From contig JAQVCP010000027.1 of assembly GCA_028689735.1 (NCBI GenBank), positions 1-36,587 on the forward strand: a stretch of DNA of 36,587 nucleotides, given 5' to 3'. Below are positions 1-7,458 of the stretch, in pieces. How positions within the stretch are numbered: the stretch's first letter is position 1; each line of letters opens with the position of its first letter. The position numbers and the translations under genes were made by a program. This DNA is from Hespellia sp. Its GTDB lineage: Bacteria; Bacillota; Clostridia; Lachnospirales; Lachnospiraceae. The notes under the pieces are model-generated. The model had not been told where the DNA came from, made no database searches, and was given only the letters and a program-made list of their open reading frames with translations.

Positions 1-92
1 CCTATGTTTGAGTTTTGGCTTGCGATACCATACTCATTGTATCATAGGAGGTTTTTTGTTGTTATCATCACCGCTTCTGCTTATTCCATTCG

Positions 93-109
93 CCCCAGCA
101 TAGCTGGGG
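93..109. repeat. Perfect hairpin near the window edge, possible end of an IS200/IS605-like element
   Basis: The 7-bp arms CCCCAGC and GCTGGGG flank a 3-base ATA loop. Neither strand shows a convincing T-run after it, so it is a poor Rho-independent terminator for the antiporter gene ending at 188. To its left (minus-strand direction) lie a TATGATACAAT-like -10 sequence and an AGGAGG-like element, and the window then ends. A subterminal hairpin followed by a promoter would suit the left end of an IS200/IS605-family element whose transposase lies beyond position 1. No transposase is visible, so this is only a suggestion. Confidence 0.3.
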
Positions 110-187
110 GATTAGGATTTTCATTCAGTAAAACGGATACGCGAAATCCATCCACTTTACTGCTATTCCTGGACATCCTCTGCAGGG

Positions 188-1588
188 TTATACAAATACA
201 TATCCTACGATCAAATATGCCACAAGTGCCAGTCCTCCACAAACCAGGGCATATGGCAGCTGTGTCTTAACATGATCGATATGATCCGCCGCTGCTCCGG
301 TCGAAGAAAGCACCGTAGTATCCGATAACGGCGAGCAATGATCACCAAATACGCCACCGCCTGCCACTGCTGCAAAGCTTGCAATGACCAGAATGGTCAG
401 TGTGTTTCCCGTAAAGCTGAATGCCAGCGGAAGTGCGATCGGCATACAGATTGCAAACGTTCCCCAGGATGAACCTGTCGCGAACGCCATAACTGCGGAC
501 ACAAGAAAAATAATTGCCGGCAGCAGATGTGGTTTTAAAAATCCCTCTGTCAGATTAATAATATAACCGGCTGTTCCCATCTGTGAGCTCAATGCATTTA
601 CAGAATAGGCAAGTGCCAGCAGCATAACGGCCGGAATTGCTCCCTTTACACCATCTGTCATCGTATTCATGACCTCTTTAAATGGAATGCCCTGGATCAG
701 CATGCTGACAGTCATAAAAATAATGACAAACAAAAATGCTTCCATCGTCTTCGCAGAGCTGAGTGCTATGTATGTGCCGAGCGCAATGCTGACGATCATC
801 AGAACCGGCATAATAAAGTTCAGGAATACTCTTGGCTTGATTCCCTCATAAGCCTCCATCTCCGTCAATTCTTTTCCAATCAGTGGGTTGGCACCGTCAC
901 GAAGAACTTTCCCCTCTTCCATGGCTCTTTTTTCCGCTTTTTTCATCGGTCCGAAATCTTTGACAATCCCGGATGCCAGCAGCCCTACAAAAGCCACCGC
1001 AAAAATAGGATAAAAGTTGAACGGAATTGCTTTTAAAAACAGTGCAGATGCTTCTTTATCCGTCGTTATGCATCCCACGCCCACCGCAAGTCCCATCAAA
1101 TAAGCTGCCCAGCCGGTAATCGGCATAAGTACGCTGACCGGTGCGGAGGTCGAATCAGCAATGTAGGCCAGCTTTTCTCTGGATACCTTTGCTTTGTCTG
1201 TGATGCTCCTCATAACCGAGCCGACGAACAGCGGGCTGAAGGAATCGCTGAAGTAAATAAACATTCCAAGCACCCACGCCATGAGCTGCGCGCCCCTGCG
1301 GCTAAGATTTCTTTCATGGACTTTCTGTGAAAATCCCTGAATTGCTCCCGTCTTCTGGAAATATGCCACCAAAATTCCGATAAATGTATTCAAAAGCATA
1401 ACCCACGCAAAGCTTGTTGTGCCAAGACTCTCTTTTAAAAGTGTCGGAAACCCCATTGGCCCCTGTCCTGCCAGAAGTGTTCCCGCTATGCAGGCTATTG
1501 CCAGCGCTACTACTGTGTTCTTAGTGGCAAACGACAATACAATTGCAATGATTGCCGGTATCACCGAGATAAATCCCATTGTTTCCAT
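188..1588 (-). CDS. NhaC-family Na+/H+ antiporter
   Basis: This is a 466-residue polytopic membrane protein with about 11-12 hydrophobic segments. The family mark is near the C-terminus: a GDHCSPLSDTTVLSS segment followed by AADHIDH, as in NhaC-type antiporters. Around residues 130-150 it has a SREKLAYIADSTSAPV stretch, also typical of the family. Members exchange Na+ for H+, and some homologues move amino or organic acids with Na+, so the substrate is not certain. A GGAAGAGGG ribosome site precedes the ATG; a second ATG three codons in is an alternative start. It lies 79 bp downstream of alanine dehydrogenase on the same strand with no terminator in the gap, so the two are probably cotranscribed. 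That pairing hints that the antiporter supports amino-acid use or Na+/pH balance during alanine metabolism. Confidence 0.88.
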   Translation of the reverse strand: METMGFISVIPAIIAIVLSFATKNTVVALAIACIAGTLLAGQGPMGFPTLLKESLGTTSFAWVMLLNTFIGILVAYFQKTGAIQGFSQKVHERNLSRRGAQLMAWVLGMFIYFSDSFSPLFVGSVMRSITDKAKVSREKLAYIADSTSAPVSVLMPITGWAAYLMGLAVGVGCITTDKEASALFLKAIPFNFYPIFAVAFVGLLASGIVKDFGPMKKAEKRAMEEGKVLRDGANPLIGKELTEMEAYEGIKPRVFLNFIMPVLMIVSIALGTYIALSSAKTMEAFLFVIIFMTVSMLIQGIPFKEVMNTMTDGVKGAIPAVMLLALAYSVNALSSQMGTAGYIINLTEGFLKPHLLPAIIFLVSAVMAFATGSSWGTFAICMPIALPLAFSFTGNTLTILVIASFAAVAGGGVFGDHCSPLSDTTVLSSTGAAADHIDHVKTQLPYALVCGGLALVAYLIVGYVFV

Positions 1589-1667
1589 TTCATTCCCTCT
1601 TCCTAAAACTTCATGTAATTTTTAGTTCTCTCTTCCCGTAATTTTACGTGATTTTCATTCACTCTTC

Positions 1668-2834
1668 TTATCGTTTTATAAAATTTTCTGAGCGTGTAAC
1701 CGTTGCCGGCGGTGCCTGATCCAGTTCTCTGTCCGCAATTCCAAGAATCTGCTCCGGTCTGATCCACGGACGGTTCTGAAGTGCACTTGTCTCCTCGTGG
1801 GTAAGATATCCCTTATAGGTCGTAAGACTTCTTCTTAAAAATCCGTCTCTTGCACAGGCTTCTTCCACACCATTCTTCAAAATACTGGTAAAATGAGGAA
1901 GTACAGATGCCGCGTATGCCACCGATGTCGAGTTCGCGATTGCTCCTGGAATATTGCTTACGCAGTAATGTACAACACCTTCCTCCACATATCTTGGATT
2001 CTCATGCGTGGTCTCATGGAAGGTCTCGATCGCTCCCTGGTCATCATTGCTGATATCAACAATAACAGATCCCGGTTCCATGCTTCTGACCATTTCTTTT
2101 GTGACCAGATATTCGGTGTTTCCTTTTGGCCATTTGACGCAGTTCAGCAGCATATCTGTCTCCGGCAGAATCTGTCGGATATTTTCTCTGTTTGAGATCA
2201 TGGTATTGATGGTCTGCTGATACTGATTCTGCAGAGTACGCAGCGTTCCGATATTAATATCCGCAACTGTCACCCAGGCTCCCAGCGCATGCAGTACTGT
2301 CAACGCCGCCTGACCGACAATCCCGCCACCCAGAATCAAAACCTTCATTCCAGGTGCAGCACCGAGACCACTGACAAACTTTCCTTTTCCGCCATTGATT
2401 GTAAGCATGGACTCCAGTCCCATCAAAGCACCCTGTTTTCCGGCAGCTTCACAGTTTGGCGAACCATATCTATGAGAATCCTCCGCTGTGAACGCGATTA
2501 CCTTCTTGTCTAAAAGTGCCTGAACCTCTTCCGGATGTGCAGCCGGGTGAATGCATGTGTATACAATCTGATTCTCCCTGAGCAGACCAAATTCTGATGG
2601 TTCAAACTCTTTTACCTTTGCAACAAAATCACATGTGCCATAGATTTCCTCCGCTGTGTCCACCATGTTTGCACCAGCCTGTGCGTATTTTTCATCCGAA
2701 AATCCAGCGGTGACACCCGCCCCTTTCTGCACAAGAACTTCATGTCCGTCTGCAATAAGGCTTGCCACCTCTACCGGCGTCGCAATCACACGGTTTTCTC
2801 CTACTTTGATGTCCTTTAATATACCTGCTTTCAT
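1668..2834 (-). CDS. ald: Alanine dehydrogenase (AlaDH/PNT family)
   Basis: This 388-residue cytosolic enzyme would oxidise L-alanine to pyruvate and ammonia with NAD, or run in reverse. It is slightly longer than typical Ald (about 370). Visible features are an N-terminal KVGENRVIATPVE segment (family pattern ENRVALTP), a VKEFEPSEFG catalytic-domain stretch and HPAAHPEE. A Rossmann glycine motif LGGGIVGQAA lies near residue 170 and SNIPGAIANSTS near residue 300. The C-terminus continues about 20 residues beyond the usual end. GAAGAGGG precedes the ATG. A promoter (TTGCGG, 17 bp, TATAAT) lies 47-75 bp upstream, and the NhaC-type antiporter follows, making a two-gene operon. Lysine-forming or carboxyethyl-ornithine relatives share the fold; the length and glycine motif favour Ald. 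Confidence 0.87.
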   Translation of the reverse strand: MKAGILKDIKVGENRVIATPVEVASLIADGHEVLVQKGAGVTAGFSDEKYAQAGANMVDTAEEIYGTCDFVAKVKEFEPSEFGLLRENQIVYTCIHPAAHPEEVQALLDKKVIAFTAEDSHRYGSPNCEAAGKQGALMGLESMLTINGGKGKFVSGLGAAPGMKVLILGGGIVGQAALTVLHALGAWVTVADINIGTLRTLQNQYQQTINTMISNRENIRQILPETDMLLNCVKWPKGNTEYLVTKEMVRSMEPGSVIVDISNDDQGAIETFHETTHENPRYVEEGVVHYCVSNIPGAIANSTSVAYAASVLPHFTSILKNGVEEACARDGFLRRSLTTYKGYLTHEETSALQNRPWIRPEQILGIADRELDQAPPATVTRSENFIKR

Positions 2835-2880
2835 CTTATTACCCTCTTCTTTTTTTATTTCGTATTATAAACGCTTTCTT

Positions 2881-2909
2881 ATTATACATGGTTTAGCACT
2901 TCACCGCAA
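2881..2909 (-). promoter_or_regulatory. Promoter of the alanine dehydrogenase / antiporter operon
   Basis: On the minus strand, TTGCGG is followed after exactly 17 bp by TATAAT (plus-strand CCGCAA at 2904-2909 and ATTATA at 2881-2886). It lies about 47 bp upstream of the ald start and just downstream of the terminator that closes the preceding ABC transporter operon. Confidence 0.65.
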
Positions 2910-2934
2910 GATAGATATACTTTGAAAATGCCCG

Positions 2935-2962
2935 AAAAAACTCCCCAGATAAACCGGGGAGT
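2935..2962 (-). terminator. Rho-independent terminator of the first ABC exporter operon
   Basis: The arms ACTCCCC and GGGGAGT enclose a 9-base loop. On the minus strand the hairpin is followed by TTTTTTCGGGC. It sits 16 bp past the end of the 2978-4705 gene and separates that operon from the ald promoter. Confidence 0.88.
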
Positions 2963-2977
2963 CTTCGTACCTTTCAT

Positions 2978-4705
2978 CTATGCTAATTTCCACCCTATCG
3001 CTTCTTTCCTCTCGCCAATAAAATCAGCGTACAGGCCTTCCTGCCGGATCAGTTCCGCATGGGTTCCTCTCTGCACAATCTGTCCGCCGCTCAACACCAG
3101 AATCTGATCTGCGCTGCGCACGGTTTTCAGCCTGTGGGCAATCATAATGATAGTCTTGTCATGCGTCAGGGCATCGATGGCCGCCTGAAGTTCCGCTTCA
3201 TTCTCCGGATCCACGCTTGCAGTTGCCTCGTCTAAAATAATGATCGGTGCATCCTTCAGCATGGCTCTCGCAATAGAGATTCTTTGCTTTTCTCCGCCGG
3301 AGAGACTTCCGCCGGCTTCTCCCACCACGGTATCATACCCATTTGGCAACTCCATTATAAATTCATGACAGCAGGCCGCTTTTGCTGCCTCCACTACCTG
3401 TGCATGGGAGGCATCCGGTTTTCCAAATTTGATGTTGTTTTCGATGGTGTCCTGAAACAGATAGACCTCCTGAAATACCATGGAGATATTCTTCATCAGA
3501 CTGTCCAGCTTATAATCGGTAATATCCCGTCCACCGAGACGGATTGTTCCACTTTCCACATCCCAGAATCTGGCAGTCAGATTGCAGAGTGTGGTCTTTC
3601 CTCCACCGGAAGGGCCCACCACAGCCGTTGTCGTTTTCTCCGGTATTGCAAAGCTGACACCATCCAGTATCCGCCGGTCCCCGTAGGAGAACGTCACATT
3701 TTCAAATGTAATTCCCGCATCCTTTGGCGCAAGTTCTTTCCCGTCAATATCCATGACCGGAGTATCATCGATGGAATTAGCCTTATCGATAGAAGCTCCC
3801 AACATCTGAAGCGTATCCGACATGTTTCCGGCACTTTCCAGTTCCTGATACAGGATAAATGAGGCAATCAGCATCAGCAGACAACGAGATAACAACATGG
3901 TTCCCCCGCTGTAAAATACCAGAGAGCACACCACCATGATCACGGAAAATCCACGGATTACCAATTGACGCACTGCCATCCACGGTGTGATAGATGCTTC
4001 CAGTGACAGTGTTTTTTTGCAGCTTTCCTCGATGGTTCTTGCTGCCATCTGATCATTGTCCTTCTCCAAACCATAGGACTTTACTACACTCATCCCCTGT
4101 ATGTATTCCAACACTGCTTCCACCAGATTGATCTGTGCTGTCTGTCTTCCCGGGCCAGTCTTTGAAGTTGCCTTCTGAGACATCTCCGTTGCCCACAAAT
4201 ACACCAGAATTCCACAGATACCTATCAGACCCATACGCCAGTCTGCCACCGTAAGAGCAAGGCAAAGTGCAAAGGTATTTAAAAACCCACCAACAACCAT
4301 GACCAGACATCGGGACGCGGAGTTCTCCACCTCGGAAAGTGTGGTCGTGACCACCGCAGTGATATTTCCCAGACTGTTATCGTTGAAATACCCCATCGGA
4401 ATATAACGTAGTCTGTCACCGATATGTATCCGCTTCTCCGCCACCATAAAATAGCCTACCTCCGTCTCTTCATTCACAGAATAATAAAAACAGAGTATCC
4501 GCCCAAGTACCGATATCAGCAGAATAGCTATCACCGGCAGCATTCCTGCCTGCTGCCCGGAGAGCACCTGATCCAGCGCAAGCATCAGCGCCCCAAATTG
4601 CATTGCCGAAAAAACGGCTCCACAGAAAGAAATCACCATCGCTTTCGTCAGCAGCTTCTTTTTGCTGCCTGCAAATCCAAAAATCTTTTTTAATACACCA
4701 AACAT
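2978..4705 (-). CDS. ABC exporter half-transporter (TMD-NBD), first pair, second gene
   Basis: This 575-residue protein has an N-terminal six-helix exporter membrane domain (about residues 1-320) and a C-terminal ATPase domain. Walker A GPSGGGKTT is near residue 363, the Q-loop is FQEVYLF, the signature LSGGEKQR is near 468, and Walker B with catalytic Glu reads IIILDEATASVDPENE. The switch His lies in IAHRLKTV. All ATP-hydrolysis residues are present. The gene starts 23 bp after the stop of 4729-6465 with a GGAGGG ribosome site, so the two very probably form a heterodimer that pumps a drug, peptide or metallophore across the membrane. Direction and substrate cannot be read from the sequence. 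A terminator follows directly. Confidence 0.9.
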   Translation of the reverse strand: MFGVLKKIFGFAGSKKKLLTKAMVISFCGAVFSAMQFGALMLALDQVLSGQQAGMLPVIAILLISVLGRILCFYYSVNEETEVGYFMVAEKRIHIGDRLRYIPMGYFNDNSLGNITAVVTTTLSEVENSASRCLVMVVGGFLNTFALCLALTVADWRMGLIGICGILVYLWATEMSQKATSKTGPGRQTAQINLVEAVLEYIQGMSVVKSYGLEKDNDQMAARTIEESCKKTLSLEASITPWMAVRQLVIRGFSVIMVVCSLVFYSGGTMLLSRCLLMLIASFILYQELESAGNMSDTLQMLGASIDKANSIDDTPVMDIDGKELAPKDAGITFENVTFSYGDRRILDGVSFAIPEKTTTAVVGPSGGGKTTLCNLTARFWDVESGTIRLGGRDITDYKLDSLMKNISMVFQEVYLFQDTIENNIKFGKPDASHAQVVEAAKAACCHEFIMELPNGYDTVVGEAGGSLSGGEKQRISIARAMLKDAPIIILDEATASVDPENEAELQAAIDALTHDKTIIMIAHRLKTVRSADQILVLSGGQIVQRGTHAELIRQEGLYADFIGERKEAIGWKLA

Positions 4706-4728
4706 TCTCTATCCCTCCCTGGAACGAT

Positions 4729-6465
4729 CTACGCTGCATCTTTTGTGCCGATATGTGCCTGCCACATCCGGGCATACAACGGACAGCTTTCCAAAAGTTC
4801 CTTTTGCGTTCCCTGTGCCACAATTTTTCCTTTGCTCACCACCACAATACAGTCTGCATCTGCGATGGTAGACAGACGGTGTGCAATGACAATCAATGTC
4901 TTTCCTTTTGTCAATGCAAGGATCGCCTTTTGAATGACAGCTTCATTTTCTGGATCCACGCTGGCTGTTGCCTCGTCTAATATCACGATCGGTGCGTCCT
5001 TTAGCATGGCTCTCGCAATGGAAATCCGCTGCTTTTCTCCGCCGGAAAGATGTCCGCCGCCGGAGCCGCACACTGTGTCATACCCCTGATCCAGCGCCCG
5101 GATAAAGGAGTCACAGCCAGCAGCCTTCGCCACTGCCTCCACTTCCCTGTCCGATGCGTCGAGACGTCCCATACGGATGTTGTCACGCACGGTACGGTTA
5201 AACAGATAATTGTCCTGTGAGACATATGCAATCTGCTGATTCAGCTGATCCAATGGAATATCCCGAATATCGCATCCTCCCATCAGAATCGAACCACCGC
5301 TCACATCCCACAGGCCGGCAATCAGCTTGGCAATGGTGGATTTTCCGGAACCGGACGGGCCGACCAGCGCGGTGACCGTCTGTGGCCTGATTGTCAGACT
5401 GACATCGCTCAGCACCTTCTCATCCTCTTTTCCATAGGTAAATGAAACCTGCTCCAGTTGAATCATCCTGTCTTTTAATGCCACTTTTTTCTCTGGGCGC
5501 TCCAGTTCCCGGGCTTCCAGAATATCGTTAATCTCATCTACATTGGTTCCGACCACCGCAAGCTCATCCACAAAAGACATGGCCGCAAGAAATGGTCCTG
5601 TAAACCCCAGTGACAACACGATCACTGTCATAAAATCAGCAGCACTTAAACCTCCTTGAGACCAGAGAAGCAGACCAACTGGCAGTACCACCAGCAGAAC
5701 GGACGGTGTGACTGTCTGCATAATACACATGAATTTCTGATTTTCTTTCATCCAGTTCTTATAGTAGACCGCATTCTCCTCCACCGCATCTGCATATCTG
5801 CGATAGGATCCCGCCGACTGGCTGAACGCCTTTACAATTTGAATTCCGCCGATGTATTCCACAATGGCATTGGCCATTTTCCGTCCCACAGCCACTGCAC
5901 CATCCCATTTGACAGCATAAGTCTTTGCGCTCTGAGATGCGGCAATCATTCCGATTACGGTTGTCGCAAGAGACGCCAGTCCCATTCTCCAGTCAATGCA
6001 GAATATATAGACTGCGATAAAAATCGGAATCAGCAGATTGGATGTCATCTCCGGGATCAGATGTGCCAATGTTGGCTCCATCCCCTCCACCCGGTCTACA
6101 ATCGTGGTCTTATACTGTCCCGACGGCGTATCCAGAATGGTTCCCATGGGTACACGGGATAACTTCGCCAAAAGCTGTTTTCTCAAATCTCTGAGTGCAT
6201 GGTAAGTCGCTCGGTGAGACAACGCTGTGGAAGCAGCAGAACAAAGGGACTTTGCCACATATCCAATCAGCATCAGCAGACACCAGTGCACGCACGCGCC
6301 TCCGGTCAGCAGGATGCGGATCATCGCCGCAACGCTGAAATAGGCAACCATACTTCCCCCCACTCCCAGCATTGCCAGCAGGACAGAACCGTAAAAACCG
6401 CCATGATAATCTTTCGCCCAGCTCCAAAGCAGGGAAAATGGGGACTCTTTCTTTTTTTCTTTCAT
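4729..6465 (-). CDS. ABC exporter half-transporter (TMD-NBD), first pair, first gene
   Basis: This 578-residue half-transporter has six membrane segments, then an ATPase domain with Walker A GPSGSGKST near residue 370, YVSQDNYLF Q-loop, LSGGEKQR signature, VILDEATASVDPENE Walker B and IAHRLSTI switch. I start it at the ATG at 6465, where GGAG lies about 11 bases upstream; a GTG at 6477 in the same frame abuts the GGAG and is less likely. It shares the IARAMLKDAPI block with its partner at 2978-4705 and with the two-gene pair at 7459-10967, so the four half-transporters look like products of duplication. Upstream lie a GTTAG-N6-CTAACCAT palindrome, a smaller palindrome and the terminator of the TetR gene. 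It is therefore probably expressed separately from that regulator. Confidence 0.9.
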   Translation of the reverse strand: MKEKKKESPFSLLWSWAKDYHGGFYGSVLLAMLGVGGSMVAYFSVAAMIRILLTGGACVHWCLLMLIGYVAKSLCSAASTALSHRATYHALRDLRKQLLAKLSRVPMGTILDTPSGQYKTTIVDRVEGMEPTLAHLIPEMTSNLLIPIFIAVYIFCIDWRMGLASLATTVIGMIAASQSAKTYAVKWDGAVAVGRKMANAIVEYIGGIQIVKAFSQSAGSYRRYADAVEENAVYYKNWMKENQKFMCIMQTVTPSVLLVVLPVGLLLWSQGGLSAADFMTVIVLSLGFTGPFLAAMSFVDELAVVGTNVDEINDILEARELERPEKKVALKDRMIQLEQVSFTYGKEDEKVLSDVSLTIRPQTVTALVGPSGSGKSTIAKLIAGLWDVSGGSILMGGCDIRDIPLDQLNQQIAYVSQDNYLFNRTVRDNIRMGRLDASDREVEAVAKAAGCDSFIRALDQGYDTVCGSGGGHLSGGEKQRISIARAMLKDAPIVILDEATASVDPENEAVIQKAILALTKGKTLIVIAHRLSTIADADCIVVVSKGKIVAQGTQKELLESCPLYARMWQAHIGTKDAA

Positions 6466-6498
6466 AAATTTGTTCACTCCTTTATCTATTATTTGTAT

Positions 6499-6512
6499 CC
6501 AGATAAATCTGG
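6499..6512. promoter_or_regulatory. Small palindrome in the leader of the first ABC pair
   Basis: CCAGAT-AA-ATCTGG is a perfect 6+2+6 inverted repeat about 35 bp upstream of the ABC gene start. It could be an operator half or an mRNA leader stem. No second copy was noticed in the window. Confidence 0.35.
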
Positions 6513-6541
6513 TTACATGCTTTTTGATACTTCCGGTCCCA

Positions 6542-6560
6542 GTTAGATTCCGCTAACCAT
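6542..6560. promoter_or_regulatory. Shared operator candidate, GTTAG-N6-CTAACCAT (copy 1)
   Basis: This inverted repeat of 5-bp arms separated by 6 bp is followed by CAT on the plus strand. The same arms, spacing and CAT tail occur twice more, at 11044-11062 and 11132-11150, upstream of the other ABC exporter pair. It lies about 77 bp upstream of the 4729-6465 gene, just after the TetR-gene terminator. I infer a common repressor for both pairs. The motif differs from the TetR gene's own ATAAC-N3-GTTAT operators. Confidence 0.62.
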
Positions 6561-6565
6561 CAATC

Positions 6566-6602
6566 AGAAGAAAAGGGATATTCCAGATATCAGGATATCC
6601 CT
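6566..6602 (-). terminator. Probable terminator of the TetR regulator gene
   Basis: On the minus strand AGGGATAT and ATATCCCT form a stem overlapping the TetR stop codon and are followed by TTTTCTTCT. It would end the regulator's transcript before the ABC pair downstream. The stem is AU-rich, so termination may be partial. Confidence 0.55.
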
Positions 6603-7210
6603 AAAATTTGAAACCACCCTGCAGAATAAAATTCCCGGATTCCATCCATATAAGCAAACGCTTTTTCTCTTGGCATGTCATGGCGTACTGTCTCGAAAAT
6701 ACCGCTGAATAATGCACTTGACAGCATATGCACCATATCCTCGTCAATATGTCGAAACTTCATCCCTGCCTCCTCCATCCGTTCCATCAAAAGAACGCCG
6801 GAATTGGTCTCAATCTCTGCCAGCGTTTCCATGTAATGCTCATACTGTGTCCCTGTCGAGCAGCAAATAATCAGTTTAAACGCCTCATAATGATTATAGA
6901 TGTGTTCCATCATCCAGTCATGCCCTGATTCTGATATCTCCGGAAGACCTGACAGCTGCTCCTCTAACGGTCTCGCTGAAAATTCTTTCTGGAGGGTCCT
7001 GTATTTCTCTGTAAATGTATGGGCTGGTTCTTCTACCAGTGTTGAAAATATTTCTTCCTTGTCTGTATAATAGCGATAGATTGCCCCGGTCGTAACGCCC
7101 AGAGAAGACGCTATATTTCTCAGATTTGCCCCCTTAAAGCCCTTGGACAAAAATTCCTGTTTCCCTGCCTCCAGAATATCCGAAGCAAGCTTCTCATTTG
7201 TTGGTCGCAT
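6590..7210 (-). CDS. TetR/AcrR-family transcriptional repressor
   Basis: This 206-residue protein has an N-terminal TetR helix-turn-helix at about residues 8-55. The core ANLRNIASSLGVTTGAIYRYYTDKEEIF matches the family pattern (quoted here as its key segments: an IA-S-LGV turn helix and the YRYY recognition end). The C-terminal ligand domain is unassigned. It lies between two ABC exporter pairs, the classic position for an efflux regulator that releases DNA when it binds an exported compound. Its promoter carries two tandem ATAAC-N3-GTTAT palindromes, one overlapping the -10, so it very likely represses itself. Whether it also controls either exporter pair is open: both pairs carry a different palindrome. 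The ribosome site is AAGGAGAC. Confidence 0.88.
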   Translation of the reverse strand: MRPTNEKLASDILEAGKQEFLSKGFKGANLRNIASSLGVTTGAIYRYYTDKEEIFSTLVEEPAHTFTEKYRTLQKEFSARPLEEQLSGLPEISESGHDWMMEHIYNHYEAFKLIICCSTGTQYEHYMETLAEIETNSGVLLMERMEEAGMKFRHIDEDMVHMLSSALFSGIFETVRHDMPREKAFAYMDGIREFYSAGWFQILGIS

Positions 7211-7231
7211 TCTTGTCTCCTTTTCCGCAAT

Positions 7232-7266
7232 AAAATAACCACGTTATTTAATAACATGGTTATTTT
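7232..7266. promoter_or_regulatory. Double operator of the TetR gene
   Basis: Two 13-bp palindromes, ATAACCACGTTAT (7235-7247) and ATAACATGGTTAT (7251-7263), lie 16 bp centre to centre, and the whole 35-bp block is itself a near-palindrome. Paired sites at this spacing suit two TetR dimers on opposite faces, as known for QacR-like members. The second site overlaps the -10 hexamer, so binding should block transcription of the regulator's own gene. Confidence 0.75.
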
Positions 7267-7290
7267 ATCTCTGTCTATTCTTTCTGTCAA
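7262..7290 (-). promoter_or_regulatory. Promoter of the TetR regulator gene
   Basis: On the minus strand there is a consensus TTGACA (plus-strand 7285-7290), a 17-bp spacer and TAAAAT (plus-strand 7262-7267). The -10 is partly inside the operator block. The rest of the gap up to 7458 shows no gene and no clear terminator for the upstream ABC operon. Confidence 0.78.
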
Positions 7291-7458
7291 TAAGCTTTGG
7301 CATTGTTGAGAATTGTTATCACTAGAAGTGGCATTGTCACATTCCTTTACTTAGCCCTTCCGTGGCAGCTTTGCATCATGGGAAAATGTGTCCTGCTTCT
7401 CTTGGACTTTATTCATTTGAACATCTTTGCCGGACTGATTTTCTATCATGTCAGCACA

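Noticed and set aside
4-270. Plus-strand open frame of 88 codons at the left edge
   Set aside because: No ribosome site, overlaps the antiporter end, and the composition does not resemble a protein family.
3284-3862. Long plus-strand frame inside the first ABC exporter gene
   Set aside because: It is the antisense shadow of a gene with complete Walker A, signature and Walker B motifs on the minus strand.
6499-6512. Second TetR operator before the first ABC pair
   Set aside because: CCAGAT-AA-ATCTGG shares no arms or spacing with the ATAAC-N3-GTTAT sites at the TetR promoter.
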